Assembly (NCBI GenBank): GCA_964639245.1
Contig: CAZXCU010000024.1
Coordinates: 1 to 56,501 of the forward strand
Reading direction: 5' to 3'
DNA: 56,501 nucleotides
Source of the DNA: SB15 sp964639245
GTDB taxonomy: Bacteria; Chloroflexota; Anaerolineae; Aggregatilineales; J027
Below, piece by piece: positions 43,485 to 52,333 of this stretch; within the stretch, counting starts at the first letter, position 1, and each line of letters begins with the position of its first letter. A model generated the notes under the pieces. It worked only from the letters and a program-made list of their open reading frames with translations, did not search any database and was not told where the DNA came from. The translations under genes and the position numbers were made by a program.

Positions 43485-43866
43485 AGATACCCTGACCGCC
43501 TTAGGCTATGGCGCGGTGCTGCTGGTCTGGCTTTCCACCGAAAATGCCAGCGTCTGGGTGGTTAGTCTGCTGGGAACGGGTTTGGCGCTGATGTTGTTAC
43601 GGTTGGCGGTGCTGCGCTGGTTGGGGGGCAAATCGATTTCTCACTGGTTTCCCGCAGGGGTTTTGTTTGGCGCGTCCATTGGATTTTTGGCGGTGTGGTG
43701 TACAGTCGGTTTGATGGTGTTTAAAAATGCGTGGCACGCCCATGCTTATCTCGATTTTCCGACTCCTCTCATCCAAGAGATGCCAAGGCGGGTGTTGGCA
43801 TGGACAGTCGCAGGCGCGTGTCTGGGTGGCGCAGCCCGATTGCTCAAGTTTGTGGTAACTCCTTGA
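43462..43866 (+). CDS. Small four-helix membrane protein, function unknown
   Basis: 134 residues with four hydrophobic segments (about 12-28, 30-50, 62-86, 108-130). The start ATG lies inside the end of the SGNH gene (23-base overlap) after GGA-AATTTTAAAGT, so it belongs to the MBOAT operon. Its end overlaps the convergent TPR gene by 23 bases. I recognise no family. It may be an accessory subunit of the acylation machinery. Confidence 0.65.
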   Translation: MLPTHHNKDTLTALGYGAVLLVWLSTENASVWVVSLLGTGLALMLLRLAVLRWLGGKSISHWFPAGVLFGASIGFLAVWCTVGLMVFKNAWHAHAYLDFPTPLIQEMPRRVLAWTVAGACLGGAARLLKFVVTP

Positions 43867-44377
43867 TGGCTTTTTGCCATTTTTGCGCTTCTTTGAGCAA
43901 TTTTTTGTCCCCATCCTCGCCCTTGAGAAGTTCAGCCGCCGAGTCGATGATGCGAGTGGCGTTGGCGGGATCTTTTTTGTGAAAATAGATGGAGGCCATA
44001 TAAATTAAAATTTCAGGGCGTTTGGGCGCGATGACTTTGCCTATCGCCAAGTGACTCAAAGCGGTATCCAAGTCACCTTTTTTATACGCTATCATTGCCC
44101 GTCCATAATGAGCAATCCACTGCTGCGGATTAATCCGTAAGGCTTTGTCAAAATCAGTCACGGCTTCATCTTCGTAGCCTGCGCGTAACAGGACAAAACC
44201 GCGTGTTGCATACAATTCGGCGTTGCGGGGTTCAGCGGTAATCGCATCATCCATATCCGTAAGCGCTTCATCATAACGCTCTTTGCTATAGAGAAACAAC
44301 GCTCGCTCAAGGTAGCGTTCCGCTATACTAAGAGGTCGTCCTTTAGAGATTTTGACTTCTGGCCCGCGTAATTCCAT
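43844..44377 (-). CDS. TPR-repeat protein
   Basis: 177 residues, cytoplasmic, with about four tetratricopeptide repeats between 20 and 165, for example YLERALFLYSKERYDEALTD and LYATRGFVLLRAGYEDEAVTD. TPR repeats bind partner proteins. AGAAAG precedes the ATG. It diverges from the FHA gene over 92 bp and overlaps the convergent membrane-protein gene at its end. Partner unknown. Confidence 0.85.
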   Translation of the reverse strand: MELRGPEVKISKGRPLSIAERYLERALFLYSKERYDEALTDMDDAITAEPRNAELYATRGFVLLRAGYEDEAVTDFDKALRINPQQWIAHYGRAMIAYKKGDLDTALSHLAIGKVIAPKRPEILIYMASIYFHKKDPANATRIIDSAAELLKGEDGDKKLLKEAQKWQKAIKELPQT

Positions 44378-44430
44378 GGTTCTTTCTCTGTAGATTAGCT
44401 AATTCGTAGCATTCATTTCTTAGGATAGAT

Positions 44431-44473
44431 TATAATTCAAAGAGCGATGGGATTAAGAAAGGTGTTGCGATGA
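44431..44473 (+). promoter_or_regulatory. -10 box and eight-codon leader frame before the FHA gene
   Basis: TATAAT (44431-44436) is followed 10 bases later by ATG 44447, opening an eight-codon frame (MGLRKVLR) whose TGA (44471-44473) overlaps the ATG of the FHA gene (44470) as ATGA. AAAGG inside the small frame can serve as the Shine-Dalgarno sequence for the main gene. The layout resembles a coupled leader peptide but could be chance. Confidence 0.4.
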
Positions 44474-44997
44474 GTAACCAACCGGAAGGGCAACCGCGCT
44501 ATTTTATCACTTGCCCGATTTGTGGATATGAAAACGCGGGCGATACGATTCTGTGTGTGAAATGCCAGAATGTGTTGCAACCTGCGACCAAACGCATGGG
44601 GCAGCAAACTGTTGAAGAACGCAGCAATTGGGGTTCCAGCGAAGTTGAGAAAAAACTCTACCTGCACATTCGTCATGTGAATGAAACCCTTGAATTAACG
44701 CTGGATAAAGATGCCGAATTCGCCATCGGGCGGGTTGACCCGATGACCGGACAAAAACCGCCGATTGACTTGGGCGAATTTGGCGCGGCAGATCGCGGGG
44801 TTTCGCGCCAGCACGCCAAATTGATTTTAAAGGACGGCGCACTCAAGATCATGGACTTAGAGAGCGCGAATTTCACTTTTTTGAATGGGCAAAAACTCAT
44901 CCCCAACCAAGCACGAATTTTGCGGGATGGGGATGAAGTGCGCTTAGGCCATTTGCTCGTTGTGTTCCAATTCGGCGAGGCCATGAAACAGCCTTAA
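44470..44997 (+). CDS. Zinc-ribbon FHA-domain protein
   Basis: 175 residues. An N-terminal zinc ribbon with Cys15, Cys18, Cys29 and Cys32 (CPIC and CVKC) is joined by a short linker to an FHA domain (about 65-170) with FAIGRVD, GVSRQHAKL and FLNGQKL, the residues that bind phosphothreonine. FHA proteins read Ser/Thr kinase signals, so the PknB-like kinase at 37218 is a natural candidate upstream. The stop is one base from the end of the convergent rhodanese gene. Cytoplasmic; no enzyme domain. Confidence 0.92.
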   Translation: MSNQPEGQPRYFITCPICGYENAGDTILCVKCQNVLQPATKRMGQQTVEERSNWGSSEVEKKLYLHIRHVNETLELTLDKDAEFAIGRVDPMTGQKPPIDLGEFGAADRGVSRQHAKLILKDGALKIMDLESANFTFLNGQKLIPNQARILRDGDEVRLGHLLVVFQFGEAMKQP

Positions 44998-44998
44998 C

Positions 44999-45328
44999 TC
45001 AATAGGTGGGGAGGCTGGGGTCAATATCGCGTGACCAGCCCAAGATGCCATCTTGCAAATTAAAGAGTTTGTCTTCTTCCCATCCTTGATTCGCTAGAAA
45101 GTAGGCGGCTTGTAAGCTACGCGCCCCCGAACGACATATAAAGACGATTTTTTTGTCCATCGGAATCTCGTCCAAAGAGTCGGGGAGTTCATGGAGAACA
45201 ATGTTTTTGGTGAAATTTAGGCTGGCAATGTCAAGCTCATAAGGATTGCGAACATCAATCACCAGCATTTCTTCACCTGCATCTAGCCACGCTTTAAGTT
45301 GGGGTGCGCTTATATCCTGAATTGGCAT
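44999..45328 (-). CDS. Single-domain rhodanese-like sulfurtransferase
   Basis: 109 residues, the standard size of a single rhodanese domain. The active-site loop CRSGARS holds Cys65, and DVRNPYE precedes it as in the GlpE/PspE group. It transfers sulfane sulfur through a persulfide on the Cys. AAGGAA precedes ATG 45328. Monocistronic; the acceptor is unknown. Confidence 0.95.
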   Translation of the reverse strand: MPIQDISAPQLKAWLDAGEEMLVIDVRNPYELDIASLNFTKNIVLHELPDSLDEIPMDKKIVFICRSGARSLQAAYFLANQGWEEDKLFNLQDGILGWSRDIDPSLPTY

Positions 45329-45437
45329 GTTTTATTCCTTCCTTATGCTGGCAGGATTTTAACCTAAGAATCGAGCATATTCTATTGGACTCAGGATATA
45401 ATAAACTTTCAAATCGAAAATAGAAGTCATAAGCTCC

Positions 45438-46118
45438 ATGGCACGTTCACGGCTCATTTACCTTGCCTCCAGTTCTCCCCGTCGGCGCGAATTACTCGGT
45501 GTCGCGGGATTCATGTTTAGTACAGTCAAAGTTTCGGTAGATGAATCGGTGCTGGCGGGGGAACCTCCCCCAGAATATGCGTTGCGCGTCAGCCGCCTCA
45601 AGGCAGAAGCGGCCTATCCTCTCATCAAAAATGAAGCGTTGATTTTGAGCGCGGATACCACCGTCGTAGACCAGCAAGATATTCTAGGGAAACCGCTCAA
45701 TGCCGAAGAAGCGGAATGGATGCTCAAACGGCTACGCGGGCGCACCCATCAGGTCTATACAGCGATTACGGTGTTAGACGCAGCCAGTGGACGGTTGGAA
45801 CAGGACATTGCAGAAACAGATGTCCCGATGCGAAATTACACGGATGAAGAAATTATCGCGTATATCGCCAGCGGCGACCCCTTTGACAAAGCGGGGAGTT
45901 ACGCCATTCAAAATCCGGTTTTTCACCCCGTAAAAACACGGACAGGCTGTTATGCGAATGTGATTGGCCTGCCTTTGTGTCATTTATTCCGTGTGCTGCA
46001 ACGGATGAATGTGCCAATTGAGCATGACATCCCGTATCGTTGCCAGACTGCCCATGATTATAAATGCGGGGTCTTCACCAGCATTTTGCGCCATGAAACT
46101 ATGGATAACAAAGAGTAG
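45438..46118 (+). CDS. maf: Maf-family nucleoside triphosphate pyrophosphatase
   Basis: Hydrolyses non-canonical or specific nucleoside triphosphates to monophosphates. 226 residues. LASSSPRRRELL (8-19) binds phosphate, and ILSADTTVV carries the catalytic Asp of the dTTP/UTP-type group, followed by GKPLNAEEA and GRTHQVYTAI. The C-terminus extends about 25 residues beyond the usual end (YRCQTAHDYKCGVF). TATAAT at 45397-45402 gives a leader of about 30 bases with only a weak ribosome-binding site. Its end overlaps the convergent membrane-protein gene by 20 bases. Confidence 0.93.
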   Translation: MARSRLIYLASSSPRRRELLGVAGFMFSTVKVSVDESVLAGEPPPEYALRVSRLKAEAAYPLIKNEALILSADTTVVDQQDILGKPLNAEEAEWMLKRLRGRTHQVYTAITVLDAASGRLEQDIAETDVPMRNYTDEEIIAYIASGDPFDKAGSYAIQNPVFHPVKTRTGCYANVIGLPLCHLFRVLQRMNVPIEHDIPYRCQTAHDYKCGVFTSILRHETMDNKE

Positions 46119-48102
46119 CCATTGGGTCAGTTAAGACGACTGGCATGTCGGCACTCTGTTTTTCAAGGTGTTCACACAGCACCTGTTGGGCATGGTCGCC
46201 TGCGGTAGCAACTCGGTACATTAAGGGAATAGATTCTTCATAGCGTCCCGCCCGCCAATAGGCTTCAATGAAAGGTAGCCATTCAATTTCACTGCCATAA
46301 GCAGGAGAAAATCCATTGGCTTGGGCGGAATCTGCCAATACGATAGCCTGTTCATCATGATTAAATTGCAGCGCCCATTGAATTTGTTGGTAATAGTAGC
46401 ACCAGCCAAACTCCGGTGATTCCGCGACTGCTTTGTCTACAGGGGTGGCTTTTTCAAGTGGTATATCCAAAATTTGCGCCGGATGATGCCATGGGGCAAG
46501 GAGGGTCATCGGAACCGCCCTCAGGCTTTGAAAGTGCATAACGGGATTAGCGGTATGGATACAACCCCCTTCATAGCCAAAGAGGAGGATGTTATCAAAA
46601 TCAAATTCCCAGTTACGAAAAGTCAGGTTTGCGCCTGAAATAGCCTCTGACCAGATGCCCTCATGGTTGTTTCCTATGGTAAGCAAAATCGTCACCAACC
46701 GGTCATCTGTACCCACAACATACGGATACTGCTCCCCTGCATAATAAAGATTGCTATGGCCTGTAACTTCATAATCCGTGATGGTGCGGTCAAAGGCTAA
46801 ATATTCAGGTGGCAAATACACCACAATCATCGTATCCGGTTGAACTTGCGGCGCACGCCAGCGAATTTGATGCCACAATTCACGGCGCAGTTCCCAATCC
46901 TGGGCGTAGGTTTGATTGATGCCCACTTGAACAGCGATGCCTAAAATGACCAACGCCAATAAAAAAAGTTGAGCGAACGCTGCCGGACGGATCGCAAGGG
47001 GGACAAGCAAACCCACCACCAGCGCGGCAAGAGGGCTGGGGGACAATGCCCAGCGTGAGTTGAAGCCAATTTGTAGCGCCCTCCCCACCAGATGTACCGA
47101 AAGCAGCAAGACAGAAATGGTAACAATGCTGACGAAACTGACCCCCAGCGCCAACTTTTTACTCTGTACCAGTCCGTCCTGATGCTGCCAGAAATAGCCA
47201 ATAGCAAAAATGACAAAAATGGTTGCCAGCGCACCGGGAATATCGGCATCCAGTTGTTCGGTGATGAAAATGCGATAGGGCACTTTGACCCAATCCAATA
47301 GCACCATCTCCACAGGGGCAACCACACTGCGTTTGAAGATGAGCAGGATGTTGTCTAGCGAATTGACTTGAAATTGATTGTATTCGGCGTAGGTAGTGTT
47401 GGGTTCAAAAATGAAAAAACGGTAGACCAGTACCCCACCGGCAATGATGGGGTAGGGGAACCAGTAGGTGAGCAGGGTGTTAAGATGACCGCGCCACGTT
47501 TGCCAATGGGCGGTTTGGTTTTGCATGAGAATCCACCCCATCGCTAGGGGGCGTAGGGCTTCGTAGGCGATATTTTGTTCGTAAATCATCTGATAAACAG
47601 GAATTAAGAGAGCCGCCCCGATTGCGAGAGATAGATTTTTTCGTTGTGCTGCCACAAGCGACAGCCAGAAGGAAATTAAAAACAGGGTCAACGGAGCGCT
47701 GAGATAAAACGAAATGGCAATCGGACGCAGGTGGTAGGACGGGTACACCGCAAACAACAGGGCAATGAGGGTGGTTTGGGTTTTATAGGAAGGCCAGATG
47801 AGACGAACAATCCGCCAGAAAACAAAAACCGAAATAACATATAAAACAAAATTGATGCTGTGCCAGCCTAGTGGATTCGTGCCAACAAGCTCCCAAATCC
47901 ATACCCCAAGTTGCCCCGCGATCGGGCGTGCCTGCCCGCTAAACAGGTCTTTGAGACTTTGCTCTCCCTGATTTTCAAGCATATACAGGGACGCATAATC
48001 ATCCCAATAAAAACCTAGCGCGGGAATGTGTAGACCAAAACTGATAACACAAATGAGGAGAAGAAGTCCACTGCTCCAGATGGATTCGGGTAAACGCGGC
48101 AT
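46099..48102 (-). CDS. Polytopic membrane protein, possibly a GT-C glycosyltransferase
   Basis: 667 residues. About ten to twelve membrane helices fill the first 430 residues, followed by a soluble outer domain of about 230 residues containing helical TPR-like stretches. After the first helix comes GFYWDDYASL, an acidic loop in the place where GT-C enzymes keep their catalytic Asp. This is suggestive only; no family motif is certain. ATG 48102 (MPRLPES) was chosen because AAAGGG lies about 7 bases upstream; the longer in-frame extension has no ribosome-binding site. Divergent from the penicillin-binding protein. A cell-surface glycan role is an inference. Confidence 0.7.
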   Translation of the reverse strand: MPRLPESIWSSGLLLLICVISFGLHIPALGFYWDDYASLYMLENQGEQSLKDLFSGQARPIAGQLGVWIWELVGTNPLGWHSINFVLYVISVFVFWRIVRLIWPSYKTQTTLIALLFAVYPSYHLRPIAISFYLSAPLTLFLISFWLSLVAAQRKNLSLAIGAALLIPVYQMIYEQNIAYEALRPLAMGWILMQNQTAHWQTWRGHLNTLLTYWFPYPIIAGGVLVYRFFIFEPNTTYAEYNQFQVNSLDNILLIFKRSVVAPVEMVLLDWVKVPYRIFITEQLDADIPGALATIFVIFAIGYFWQHQDGLVQSKKLALGVSFVSIVTISVLLLSVHLVGRALQIGFNSRWALSPSPLAALVVGLLVPLAIRPAAFAQLFLLALVILGIAVQVGINQTYAQDWELRRELWHQIRWRAPQVQPDTMIVVYLPPEYLAFDRTITDYEVTGHSNLYYAGEQYPYVVGTDDRLVTILLTIGNNHEGIWSEAISGANLTFRNWEFDFDNILLFGYEGGCIHTANPVMHFQSLRAVPMTLLAPWHHPAQILDIPLEKATPVDKAVAESPEFGWCYYYQQIQWALQFNHDEQAIVLADSAQANGFSPAYGSEIEWLPFIEAYWRAGRYEESIPLMYRVATAGDHAQQVLCEHLEKQSADMPVVLTDPMATLCYP

Positions 48103-48243
48103 CCAAAAACCCTTTAGTAACCAACACCGCACCATGCTAGCAGGCAAGTTCCTGATAAAACAGGGCGAGCGTAGGTTGGTCAATGTTCCGCCCGCTTGCT
48201 TGCACCGTCTATAATGGGGGCGGTGTAGTTGTGGAGTAGCAAC

Positions 48244-50469
48244 ATGAATCGTGTGCGTGTATTGGGTTTTTTAGCACTCACCTTCTTCATTCTGGTGGGA
48301 TGTTCGAGTGGCGATGGTGATGGGTTGAGTCTGCCGGGTTTGGACAGCGGCCCAACTCCGGTGGTTGACCAAGAACAAGCGATTCAAACGGCAGAAACCT
48401 TTCTGACGGCGTGGGAATCCCAAGACTACAACACGATGTATGGGCGTATCAGCTTTAATGCGCGGGATGCTTACCCCCAAGTGGATTTCACCGAAACCTA
48501 TCAACGAGTCTGGGAAGATTTGCGTTTGCAGGGACTAAGTTGGGAACGTGGTCAGGTGGTTTCACAAGGCACCACTGTCATTATCCAATATACGGTCACT
48601 TTTCGTTCCGGCGTGCTGGGGGAATTCACCGACGCGAATCGAGTTATGCGGGTGATTCCTACCGATGAAGGGATGCGGATTGCGTGGTCACGCATGGATA
48701 TTTTTGATGGGTGGTCAGGCGGGGCGCGGCTGCGAATCGAACGCACTTTGCCCAATCGTGGCAATATCTATGATTTAAATGGCAGACCTCTCGCTGACCA
48801 AAACGGGGTGGCTTTGCCGATTTATCTGGTCAAAAATCAAATCCCTGACATCAACGCCTGTATCAGCACACTTGTACCATTGTTGGGGTTAGAATATGAC
48901 GATGTAGCGGCAACTTTTGACCGTTATAATTTTGATACATTGTTTTATGTGGGCGAAATTGACCAGGAAACCTATCAACAGAACGGGGTGGATTTAGAAA
49001 CCAACTGTCGTCCCCAATTGAATGAACGGCGCACCCGCCGCTATTTTGGAACGGCTGCTCCCCATGTGTTGGGGTATATCGGGTATATTCCGGCAGGGGA
49101 ACAGGCGGAATATGAAAGTCGGGGCTATCCGCCGGATGCGCTGGTTGGAATCGCGGGCATCGAAAGCGCTTGGGAAAATGAACTGCGCGGGACAATTGGC
49201 AACCGCTTGGCGCTGTATGCCGCCAATGATGAACTCATCCGCGTGATTACGGAAAAACAGGCCACCCCCGGTGAAAGTGTGTATATGACCTTGGATCGGG
49301 ATTTGCAGGATGGGATTCAAGGCGCACTTGCTGAAGCCTATTCACTGGCGGGGCCAACATGGGCGCAAACCTCCTTGGGGGCAGCCGTGGTAGTGATTGA
49401 TGTCAATACAGGTGCAATCAAAGCGATGGTGAGCTACCCAACTTTTGACCCGGCGGTGTTTAACCCGGACAGTCCGTATCTTGACCCTGGTTCATTGATT
49501 CAAGCCTATCAAAATGACCCCGCTCGCCCGCTTTTAAATCGGGCAACGCAAGGGCGCTATCCATTAGGCTCGGTGTTCAAACTGGTGACTTCGATTGCGG
49601 GGGCAGACAGTGGGGTCATGTCGCTGGATACACTGAATAATTGTAGTGGACGCTGGGATGGTACGGCCTATGGAGACCGTGTACGCACGGACTGGTATCC
49701 CCAAGGGCATGGTGTTTTGGATGGGCGGGGCGCGATTATCAATTCATGCAATCCCTATTACTGGTCGCTGGGGGTGGCGCTTGAAAATGCTGACCCGTAT
49801 CTCCTTCCCAATTATGCGAAAAAATTTGGTTTCGGTCAGCCTTCCGGCTTGCGAAATATTCAGGAAGAAGTGGGACGGATTCAAGACCCCGATTGGAAAG
49901 CCTCACAGGGGTTTACATGGGGGGTGTCGGATACCTTGAATCTCGTCATCGGACAGGGGGAAATTGAGGTTAATCCGATGCAAGTGGTACGCATGACCGC
50001 CGCAATTGCCAACGGGGGAAAACTGCTCACGCCCTATCTGGTGGAAAAAGTACAAATTATTGGCGAAGAACCGTCGTATGTGCATACCCCACAATCGGTG
50101 GAGTTGGGATTGAACCCGGATGTGTTGGCGGAAGTGCGCCAAGCGATGTGTGATGTCACCATGACTCCTTCTGGTACAGCCCGTTTTATTTTTGGGCCTT
50201 GGTATGAGTTTCATAATAATGCGGTGACGGTCTGCGGGAAAACTGGAACTGCCCAAGCTGGCAATAATCAGCCCCATGCGTGGTTTGCATCCTACGCTCC
50301 GGCAGACAATCCGCAAATTGCCATTGTGGTGATGGTGGAAAATTCCTGCGAAGGCTCGGAAGTTGCCGCGCCGATTACCCGTCGTGTGCTGGAAATTTAT
50401 TATGGGTTGCCGCAGTCGGAATGGCCTCCTCTGTGGCAGAGTGGATGCTCACAAATCGTTGTGCAGTAA
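48244..50469 (+). CDS. Class B penicillin-binding protein with lipoprotein anchor (MecA/PBP2-like)
   Basis: D,D-transpeptidase that cross-links peptidoglycan outside the membrane. 741 residues. The signal ends in the lipobox LVGC (Cys20), so the protein is lipid-anchored rather than spanning the membrane. Residues 40-160 match the NTF2-like MecA_N domain, then a PBP dimerisation domain starting RTLPNRGNIYD, then the transpeptidase with SVFK (Ser443, Lys446), SCN (501-503) and KTGT (666-669), all intact. A GTGGAG site precedes ATG 48244, and TATAAT lies about 27 bases upstream. Lipid-anchored MecA_N proteins are known as low-affinity PBPs in Firmicutes; resistance here is not shown. Confidence 0.93.
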   Translation: MNRVRVLGFLALTFFILVGCSSGDGDGLSLPGLDSGPTPVVDQEQAIQTAETFLTAWESQDYNTMYGRISFNARDAYPQVDFTETYQRVWEDLRLQGLSWERGQVVSQGTTVIIQYTVTFRSGVLGEFTDANRVMRVIPTDEGMRIAWSRMDIFDGWSGGARLRIERTLPNRGNIYDLNGRPLADQNGVALPIYLVKNQIPDINACISTLVPLLGLEYDDVAATFDRYNFDTLFYVGEIDQETYQQNGVDLETNCRPQLNERRTRRYFGTAAPHVLGYIGYIPAGEQAEYESRGYPPDALVGIAGIESAWENELRGTIGNRLALYAANDELIRVITEKQATPGESVYMTLDRDLQDGIQGALAEAYSLAGPTWAQTSLGAAVVVIDVNTGAIKAMVSYPTFDPAVFNPDSPYLDPGSLIQAYQNDPARPLLNRATQGRYPLGSVFKLVTSIAGADSGVMSLDTLNNCSGRWDGTAYGDRVRTDWYPQGHGVLDGRGAIINSCNPYYWSLGVALENADPYLLPNYAKKFGFGQPSGLRNIQEEVGRIQDPDWKASQGFTWGVSDTLNLVIGQGEIEVNPMQVVRMTAAIANGGKLLTPYLVEKVQIIGEEPSYVHTPQSVELGLNPDVLAEVRQAMCDVTMTPSGTARFIFGPWYEFHNNAVTVCGKTGTAQAGNNQPHAWFASYAPADNPQIAIVVMVENSCEGSEVAAPITRRVLEIYYGLPQSEWPPLWQSGCSQIVVQ

Positions 50470-50499
50470 ATTTGCATGGGATGGGGTGTCAGAATTCAG

Positions 50500-50548
50500 A
50501 GGGCAGGGTACAGAGGTTTTACCTCCTTCTCCCTTGGAGACCTGCCCT
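50500..50548. repeat. Palindromic intergenic sequence
   Basis: AGGGCAGG (50500-50507) and CCTGCCCT (50541-50548) are perfect inverted arms. Inside, GAGGTTTTACCTC forms a small second hairpin. It follows the penicillin-binding protein stop and belongs with the other gene-end palindromes; no T-run follows. Confidence 0.5.
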
Positions 50549-50612
50549 ACGAAAGAGCTTACCGGAGGAAGCCTTATGCGAGATCAACACCGCCTATTCA
50601 GCTAAACTATGC

Positions 50613-50618
50613 TATAAT
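50613..50618 (+). promoter_or_regulatory. Extended -10 box, leaderless start
   Basis: TGCTATAAT: a perfect TATAAT preceded by TGN, ending 8 bases before ATG 50627 (a second in-frame ATG follows at once). No Shine-Dalgarno sequence is present. Confidence 0.6.
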
Positions 50619-50626
50619 GAGCAGCT

Positions 50627-52333
50627 ATGATGAACTTAAAATCTACGCTGCGCGACTACGATCTTGATTTTCTGAAAGTCATCGCTCATCGCTGGGATAT
50701 AGATTTAACTGCGCGTGAGGCACACGCAGCAGCCGATCAACTGGCAATGGCAATGCTTGACCCCGAACGGGCAGCCCACGAATGGTCACGGTTAAGTGAC
50801 CGTGAACGGGGCGCGTTGCAAAATTTGCTTGGCGCACCCGAACACAAAATGCCTCTCGCAAAATATGCCCGTTTATTTGGCGAAATTCGCCAGATGGGGT
50901 CGGAGAAGCGTAAACGCGAGAAACCGCACCTTGCGCCGGTGGGAATTGCCGAAGTATTGTATTATCGCGGTTTGCTCGCCACCATGTACGACCAGAGCAA
51001 CACCGGAGCGCAGCCTTTTGTTTATGTCCCCCATGATTTAGCGGCGGTGCTGCCCACCCACAAAACGGGCTATGACCTTTCTGAACCTGAACCCGAAGCA
51101 TTTGAAGAAGACACCCCGTTGATTGAAGAAATTGACCAGCCTCAGAATGTTTATCGGGCAGATACCTCCTTGGTTGATGATTTAACCACGCTGTTGGCAT
51201 TTCTCCAGTTAGAAGCGGTTGAACTTAAAAATAATACATTGCAAGAAATGGATCGGCAGGCACTTGAACCTTATTTGATAGGACGGGCGTTGCCAGCGCG
51301 AATCGCGTTGATGGTAGCGCTGGCAGCCGAACTACAAATCGCGGCGACTCAGGACAATCATTTCAAACCCATTCCGGCAACAGCGCGTAAATGGCTCGAA
51401 CAAGCGCGTACCCAGCAAGTACGCTCGCTGGTGCAAGCATGGCAAACCACCTCTAAATATAACGAACTGCAACACATTGAAGGCTTGGTTTTAGAAAAAG
51501 CTAACCCCAATGACCCGTCGCTGCTGCGAAAAACAATTCAGCAGTTTCTGGATATGGTGCCGGAAGATGATTGGTTTGCGGTACGTGAAGTGATTGAGAC
51601 CATCAAGGATGAAGACCCCGATTTTCAGCGTCCCGCCGCCGACTACGATAGCTGGTACATCCGTGATGAAGCCAGTGACGCTTATCTGAAAGGGTTTGAA
51701 AGCTGGGAACAGGTAGATGGGGCGATGCTCCATCTCGCACTTACAGGAGCAATGCACTGGCTCGGGCTGGTCGATGTTGGTGAAAGCGGTACCCAGCAAG
51801 CAATTCGATTAACCGCCTACGGGCGAGCATTTGCAGGACAAGCCGCATGGCCTGAGGTGGCAGACCCCGAAACAACTTTAACACTCGAAGCAGATGGTAC
51901 CATTCGCGCCCCGCGTGCGATGAGCCGTTACAGCCGTTTTCAATTGGCGCGTTTTGCGGATTGGGGGGAACCGGGCGACCCCTATCATTATCAACTTTCG
52001 GGAGCGGGCTTTACTCGCGCTCACCAGCAGGGGATTAAAGCCGAGCATATTCGGACATTTCTCAAGCGCATGGGGCAAGTGCCGAAATCCGTGTCTGAGA
52101 TGCTTGACCAATGGGAACATAAAGGCAGCATCACGGTCAGCCTTGCCCGTCGGATTGTCCTTGAAACGGACAGTGAAGACTCCGCCGCCATGATTTTGAA
52201 TACGCCCGAACTACGCCGTTTTATGGGAACGCGCCTGGGGCCACGGGCGATTGCGGTGCGCGAGGAAAAATGGGATTCGCTCTTGAATGAACTCCGCGAA
52301 CAGGGGTTTATGATTGAAACGGAAGATCTATAA
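50627..52333 (+). CDS. XPB/Ssl2-like helicase-associated domain protein without a helicase motor
   Basis: 568 residues, cytoplasmic, acidic, mostly helical. The N-terminal part (about 1-130) looks like repeated winged-helix units with LSDRERGALQNLL. The C-terminal third contains HIRTFLKRMGQVPKSVSEML, RIVLETDSEDSAAMIL and PRAIAVREEKWDSLLNELRE, patterns I associate with the helicase-associated domain related to XPB/Ssl2 in Actinobacteria and Chloroflexota. There is no Walker A, DEAD box or other helicase motif. Start codon use is leaderless. A DNA-binding or regulatory role is plausible but not shown. Confidence 0.65.
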   Translation: MMNLKSTLRDYDLDFLKVIAHRWDIDLTAREAHAAADQLAMAMLDPERAAHEWSRLSDRERGALQNLLGAPEHKMPLAKYARLFGEIRQMGSEKRKREKPHLAPVGIAEVLYYRGLLATMYDQSNTGAQPFVYVPHDLAAVLPTHKTGYDLSEPEPEAFEEDTPLIEEIDQPQNVYRADTSLVDDLTTLLAFLQLEAVELKNNTLQEMDRQALEPYLIGRALPARIALMVALAAELQIAATQDNHFKPIPATARKWLEQARTQQVRSLVQAWQTTSKYNELQHIEGLVLEKANPNDPSLLRKTIQQFLDMVPEDDWFAVREVIETIKDEDPDFQRPAADYDSWYIRDEASDAYLKGFESWEQVDGAMLHLALTGAMHWLGLVDVGESGTQQAIRLTAYGRAFAGQAAWPEVADPETTLTLEADGTIRAPRAMSRYSRFQLARFADWGEPGDPYHYQLSGAGFTRAHQQGIKAEHIRTFLKRMGQVPKSVSEMLDQWEHKGSITVSLARRIVLETDSEDSAAMILNTPELRRFMGTRLGPRAIAVREEKWDSLLNELREQGFMIETEDL

